From contig NZ_WOFO01000013.1 of the NCBI RefSeq assembly GCF_010993705.1, forward strand, positions 1-64,000: a stretch of DNA of 64,000 nt. The letters are read 5' to 3'. This DNA comes from Cyclobacterium sp. SYSU L10401 (GTDB taxonomy: Bacteria > Bacteroidota > Bacteroidia > Cytophagales > Cyclobacteriaceae). Numbering within the stretch: position 1 is the stretch's first letter; each line of letters opens with the position of its first letter. Below the pieces are notes generated by a model. It saw only the letters and a program-made list of their open reading frames with translations. It did not search any database and was not told the DNA's origin. This document shows, piece after piece, positions 61,442 to 64,000 of this stretch. Made by a program: the position numbers and the translations under genes.

Positions 61442-64000
61442 TTAGAATTTAATATTTAAACCAGCCATAAATGTCCTTGCCTGTGGATAAATTCCATTGT
61501 CAACACCGGCAAATAGGGGGTTACCTGAACCAACATCCGGATCGAAGCCCTGGTATTTGGTCAGTGTAAGCAAGTTATTGGCCGCCAGATAAAAGCGGAA
61601 ATATTGAGTCCCCAATTTCTGGCTGACCGGAAGTGGTAGCGTATATCCCAGTTGCACATTTCTGAGTCGCATAAAGGAGCCATCTTCAACAAAGAAATCC
61701 GAAAAGACATTGTTTCTCGTAGCACCTGTAGTCAATCTCGGGTGGGTATCTGTTGTTCCCGCTCCTGTCCACCGGTTGAGGTTGTAAGCCAACTGGTTGG
61801 CAAAAGGTTGTTGCCGCTCGTAATTTCGTATGATTTCCTGGCCTAAGGCAGCATACACATTGGCTCCGATATCGAAACCCTTAAAATCTGCTGTCAGGTT
61901 GAAACCCATGACCATGTCAGGTATGGGAGAACCTATCTGGGTACGGTCCGCATCATCTCCAAAGCTGATCACCCCATCCCCGTTATGGTCTACGAAACGA
62001 AGGTCTCCGGGCTGTGCACCAGCCTGAACCACCGAACTGGAGGCAATTTCCTCTTGAGACTGGTAAATGCCATCGGTCTGGTATCCGATAAAATAACCAA
62101 TAGGAAAGCCTTCCTGAAACCTGCTGGCCACATTACCTCCCACACTAAACCCGGCACCCGGAATGAATTCAAATCCTTGCGGCACGGCGGTAACCTCATT
62201 CTTTAAAAAAGTCATGTTATAGTCCGCACTGAAATTAACGCCGGTTTCCCTATTGCTAGCATATCCCAGTTCAAGTTCAACACCGCGATTCAAGACATCT
62301 CCGGCATTGATTACAGGTGGTGCCCCGCCTGGGCCGTAAGCCCCCAGAAGCGCAGACACATCGGGTTGAAAAAGCAGGTCCTTTGTATTTTTGATAAAAT
62401 AATTAGCTGTAAAATCCAGGTTACTGAAAAGAGAAAAATCCAATCCAATATTCGTTTGGTAGGTAGTTTCCCATTTAAGATCCGGATTACTGGTGTTACC
62501 TATAGCTGCTCCATTGACTATGAGGTCGTTGAAAACGTAGGTTGCAGAGCCATTGAGTAAGCCCCTGTAGCGAAACAGGCCAATTTGGTCATTTCCTGAA
62601 ACCCCAAAACTAGTTCTGAGCTTCATGAAATCTATGGCCCCGGAATTGAAAAAAGGTTCATCAGAAATCACCCATGCGCCTGAAATGGCCGGGAAATATC
62701 CTATCCGGTTGTTTGGTCCAAAATTAGTGGAACCATCCCGCCTCAGTATGGCAGAAAAAAGGTAACGCTGCTTGTAATCATATTCGCCCCTTACGAAAGC
62801 GGAGGTCAATCTTTGCCGGCTTTGAAAGGAACCAACTCCATTTAAAAATCCACCCGGTGCTTGATTGGCAGAAATATCTGCAAATGCGAGGTCGTTATTC
62901 GGAATATTAAAGCCGGTACCATTCAGTCCTTCACTTCTGTTTCCTACCAGCGAGAGACCTACCATTCCTTTTACCCTGTGCAGGTCAGCAAAGGTCCTGT
63001 TGTAATTCAGGAAAGTTTCCAGGTTATAGTCCAGGAAGGTATTTCTGGATTCAAAAACATTGGCTCCCCTTTCAATCTCCAAACCGCCCACATCTACCAA
63101 AACCGGATCCAAATCAGCATTTCTCGCTGAATTGGCAAATTTCCCGGGACCATACCAAACCAATGGATTAAAGGTTTTGGCATCTACCAGGGCATAATTG
63201 TAGCCGGCTCGGCCGGTCCAGGTAAAATGGTCGCTGATGGCATATTCCAACTCTTCTTTTCCCACCAGTTTATTGACATAGGAATCGTTGTAAGCATTTT
63301 CCATTTGAGCCAGGGGGTTGATGATGTCATTGACATTCTCCAGATAGGAATACCTGTCTCCTACCCGAATGGGTTCGGTGGGATAAGCATTGATGGTGTT
63401 GTACAAAACAGACCCGATCCCTCCTTGTGGTAAAGTACTGCTCTGTTCTCTTGTGAAAAGTAAAACATTCGTAAATTTAAGTTTTGGAGCAATTTCCGTG
63501 GTGAAGTTAATACGGGCATTGTACCTTTCGAAATTGGCCTTTGGCCCACCCACGATTCCTTCCTGAGCAAAATAACTACCGCCTATAGAATAGGAGGTCT
63601 TTTCAGAACCACCGGTAACGGTCAGGTTATATTCCTGAATGGGTGATTCCTGAAATACGGCATCCTGCCAGTCTGTACCCTCTCCCAGTTCCACATTATT
63701 AAAGGGAAGGGCCTGACCTCCGGCTGCAAAGGCCTCATTTTTTAAAATGGCAAATTCCCTGGCATTCAGCAGGTCCAATCTGCGGGCAGTTTGCTGGACG
63801 CCGTAGTAGGCGTTAAAGTCTAATCTGGGTTTGGTACCCAGGTTGCCCTTTTTGGTTTCAATCAAAATCACCCCGTTGGCGGCCCGAACGCCATAAATTC
63901 CCGCAGTACCATCTTTCAGTACATTCACCGATTCAATGTCATTTGGATTCAGTGCATTCAGACCTGCTGCATCATAGATGACCCCATCCACAAGGATCAA
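61442..64000 (-). CDS. susC: SusC/RagA family TonB-dependent transporter, 5' truncated
   Basis: The 852 residues seen are the C-terminal part; the frame is open to the window edge. The missing start includes the signal peptide, the carboxypeptidase-D-like domain and part of the plug. The first visible part has the plug motif ending [22 protein letters not shown], typical of SusC. The rest is the 22-strand barrel ending in an aromatic residue (GLNIKF). It imports oligosaccharides bound by SusD using TonB energy. It is the first visible gene of the locus; any upstream regulator lies outside. Confidence 0.95.
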   Translation of the reverse strand: MILVDGVIYDAAGLNALNPNDIESVNVLKDGTAGIYGVRAANGVILIETKKGNLGTKPRLDFNAYYGVQQTARRLDLLNAREFAILKNEAFAAGGQALPFNNVELGEGTDWQDAVFQESPIQEYNLTVTGGSEKTSYSIGGSYFAQEGIVGGPKANFERYNARINFTTEIAPKLKFTNVLLFTREQSSTLPQGGIGSVLYNTINAYPTEPIRVGDRYSYLENVNDIINPLAQMENAYNDSYVNKLVGKEELEYAISDHFTWTGRAGYNYALVDAKTFNPLVWYGPGKFANSARNADLDPVLVDVGGLEIERGANVFESRNTFLDYNLETFLNYNRTFADLHRVKGMVGLSLVGNRSEGLNGTGFNIPNNDLAFADISANQAPGGFLNGVGSFQSRQRLTSAFVRGEYDYKQRYLFSAILRRDGSTNFGPNNRIGYFPAISGAWVISDEPFFNSGAIDFMKLRTSFGVSGNDQIGLFRYRGLLNGSATYVFNDLIVNGAAIGNTSNPDLKWETTYQTNIGLDFSLFSNLDFTANYFIKNTKDLLFQPDVSALLGAYGPGGAPPVINAGDVLNRGVELELGYASNRETGVNFSADYNMTFLKNEVTAVPQGFEFIPGAGFSVGGNVASRFQEGFPIGYFIGYQTDGIYQSQEEIASSSVVQAGAQPGDLRFVDHNGDGVISFGDDADRTQIGSPIPDMVMGFNLTADFKGFDIGANVYAALGQEIIRNYERQQPFANQLAYNLNRWTGAGTTDTHPRLTTGATRNNVFSDFFVEDGSFMRLRNVQLGYTLPLPVSQKLGTQYFRFYLAANNLLTLTKYQGFDPDVGSGNPLFAGVDNGIYPQARTFMAGLNIKF

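Overview
The window is a contiguous piece of a Bacteroidota chromosome, most likely order Cytophagales and close to Cyclobacteriaceae (inference). The evidence is the 16S rRNA 5' end, the SusC/SusD pair with a GH16 hydrolase, a MurF-alanine racemase fusion, the mutY-ssb-gldE order, DUF2480 and DUF6952 proteins, a 29-residue AURKAIP1/COX24-type basic protein, and promoters of the Bacteroidota form TTTG-N19/20-TAnnTTTG. No phage, insertion sequence, integrase, tRNA or CRISPR array was seen. Most of the window is core or housekeeping DNA, with one carbohydrate-utilisation locus at the right end.

Layout. Positions 1-85 hold the start of a leftward 16S rRNA gene with its leader and a near-perfect promoter. 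Positions 510-4113 run leftward through DUF2480, tsaB, an S41 protease, rnpA and rpmH. Positions 4230-12525 hold an M61 peptidase, a DoxX-like protein, a three-gene M16 peptidase operon, a ferritin-like four-helix protein and a PHP-domain lipoprotein. Positions 12677-17706 hold a DPP4-type peptidase, small envelope proteins and a secreted sugar isomerase-like protein. Positions 17914-25013 hold murF-alr, a lipoprotein plus Wzi-like barrel pair, an M28 peptidase and a secreted protein of unknown function. Positions 25107-28550 hold thioredoxin/DUF6952, yjjX, yebC and ndh. Positions 28640-36131 hold a Spy-like protein, a DUF2064 protein, two overlapping tiny ORFs and gltBD.

Positions 36496-39502 are the mutY-ssb-gldE operon. 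Positions 39665-42567 run rightward through HU, a TPR protein, the mS38-like peptide and RNase G. Positions 42591-47133 hold DUF805, coaX, an SSAT-like acetyltransferase and a VWA/AAA+ pair. Positions 47198-53415 hold a two-domain thioredoxin lipoprotein, a ferric-iron ABC transporter (fbpABC type) and a divergent oxyR with both redox cysteines. Positions 53472-56966 hold an M20 dipeptidase and dsbD. Positions 57334-64000 are a leftward polysaccharide-utilisation locus: susC (cut by the window edge), susD, a PKD lipoprotein with two similar domains, and a GH16 endo-beta-glucanase. It probably serves a laminarin-like beta-glucan.

Points most worth a second look: (1) the M16 operon, where a catalytic subunit and an HxxEH-less subunit are followed by a free copy of the latter's C-terminal domain; (2) the paired hairpin repeats at 56989-57203; (3) the overlapping ORFs at 29815-30079; (4) the AAA+/VWA pair with degenerate Walker motifs; (5) the palindrome over the fbpA promoter; (6) the unassigned lipoprotein next to the Wzi-like barrel. 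I saw no clear evidence of a wholly new multi-gene system.
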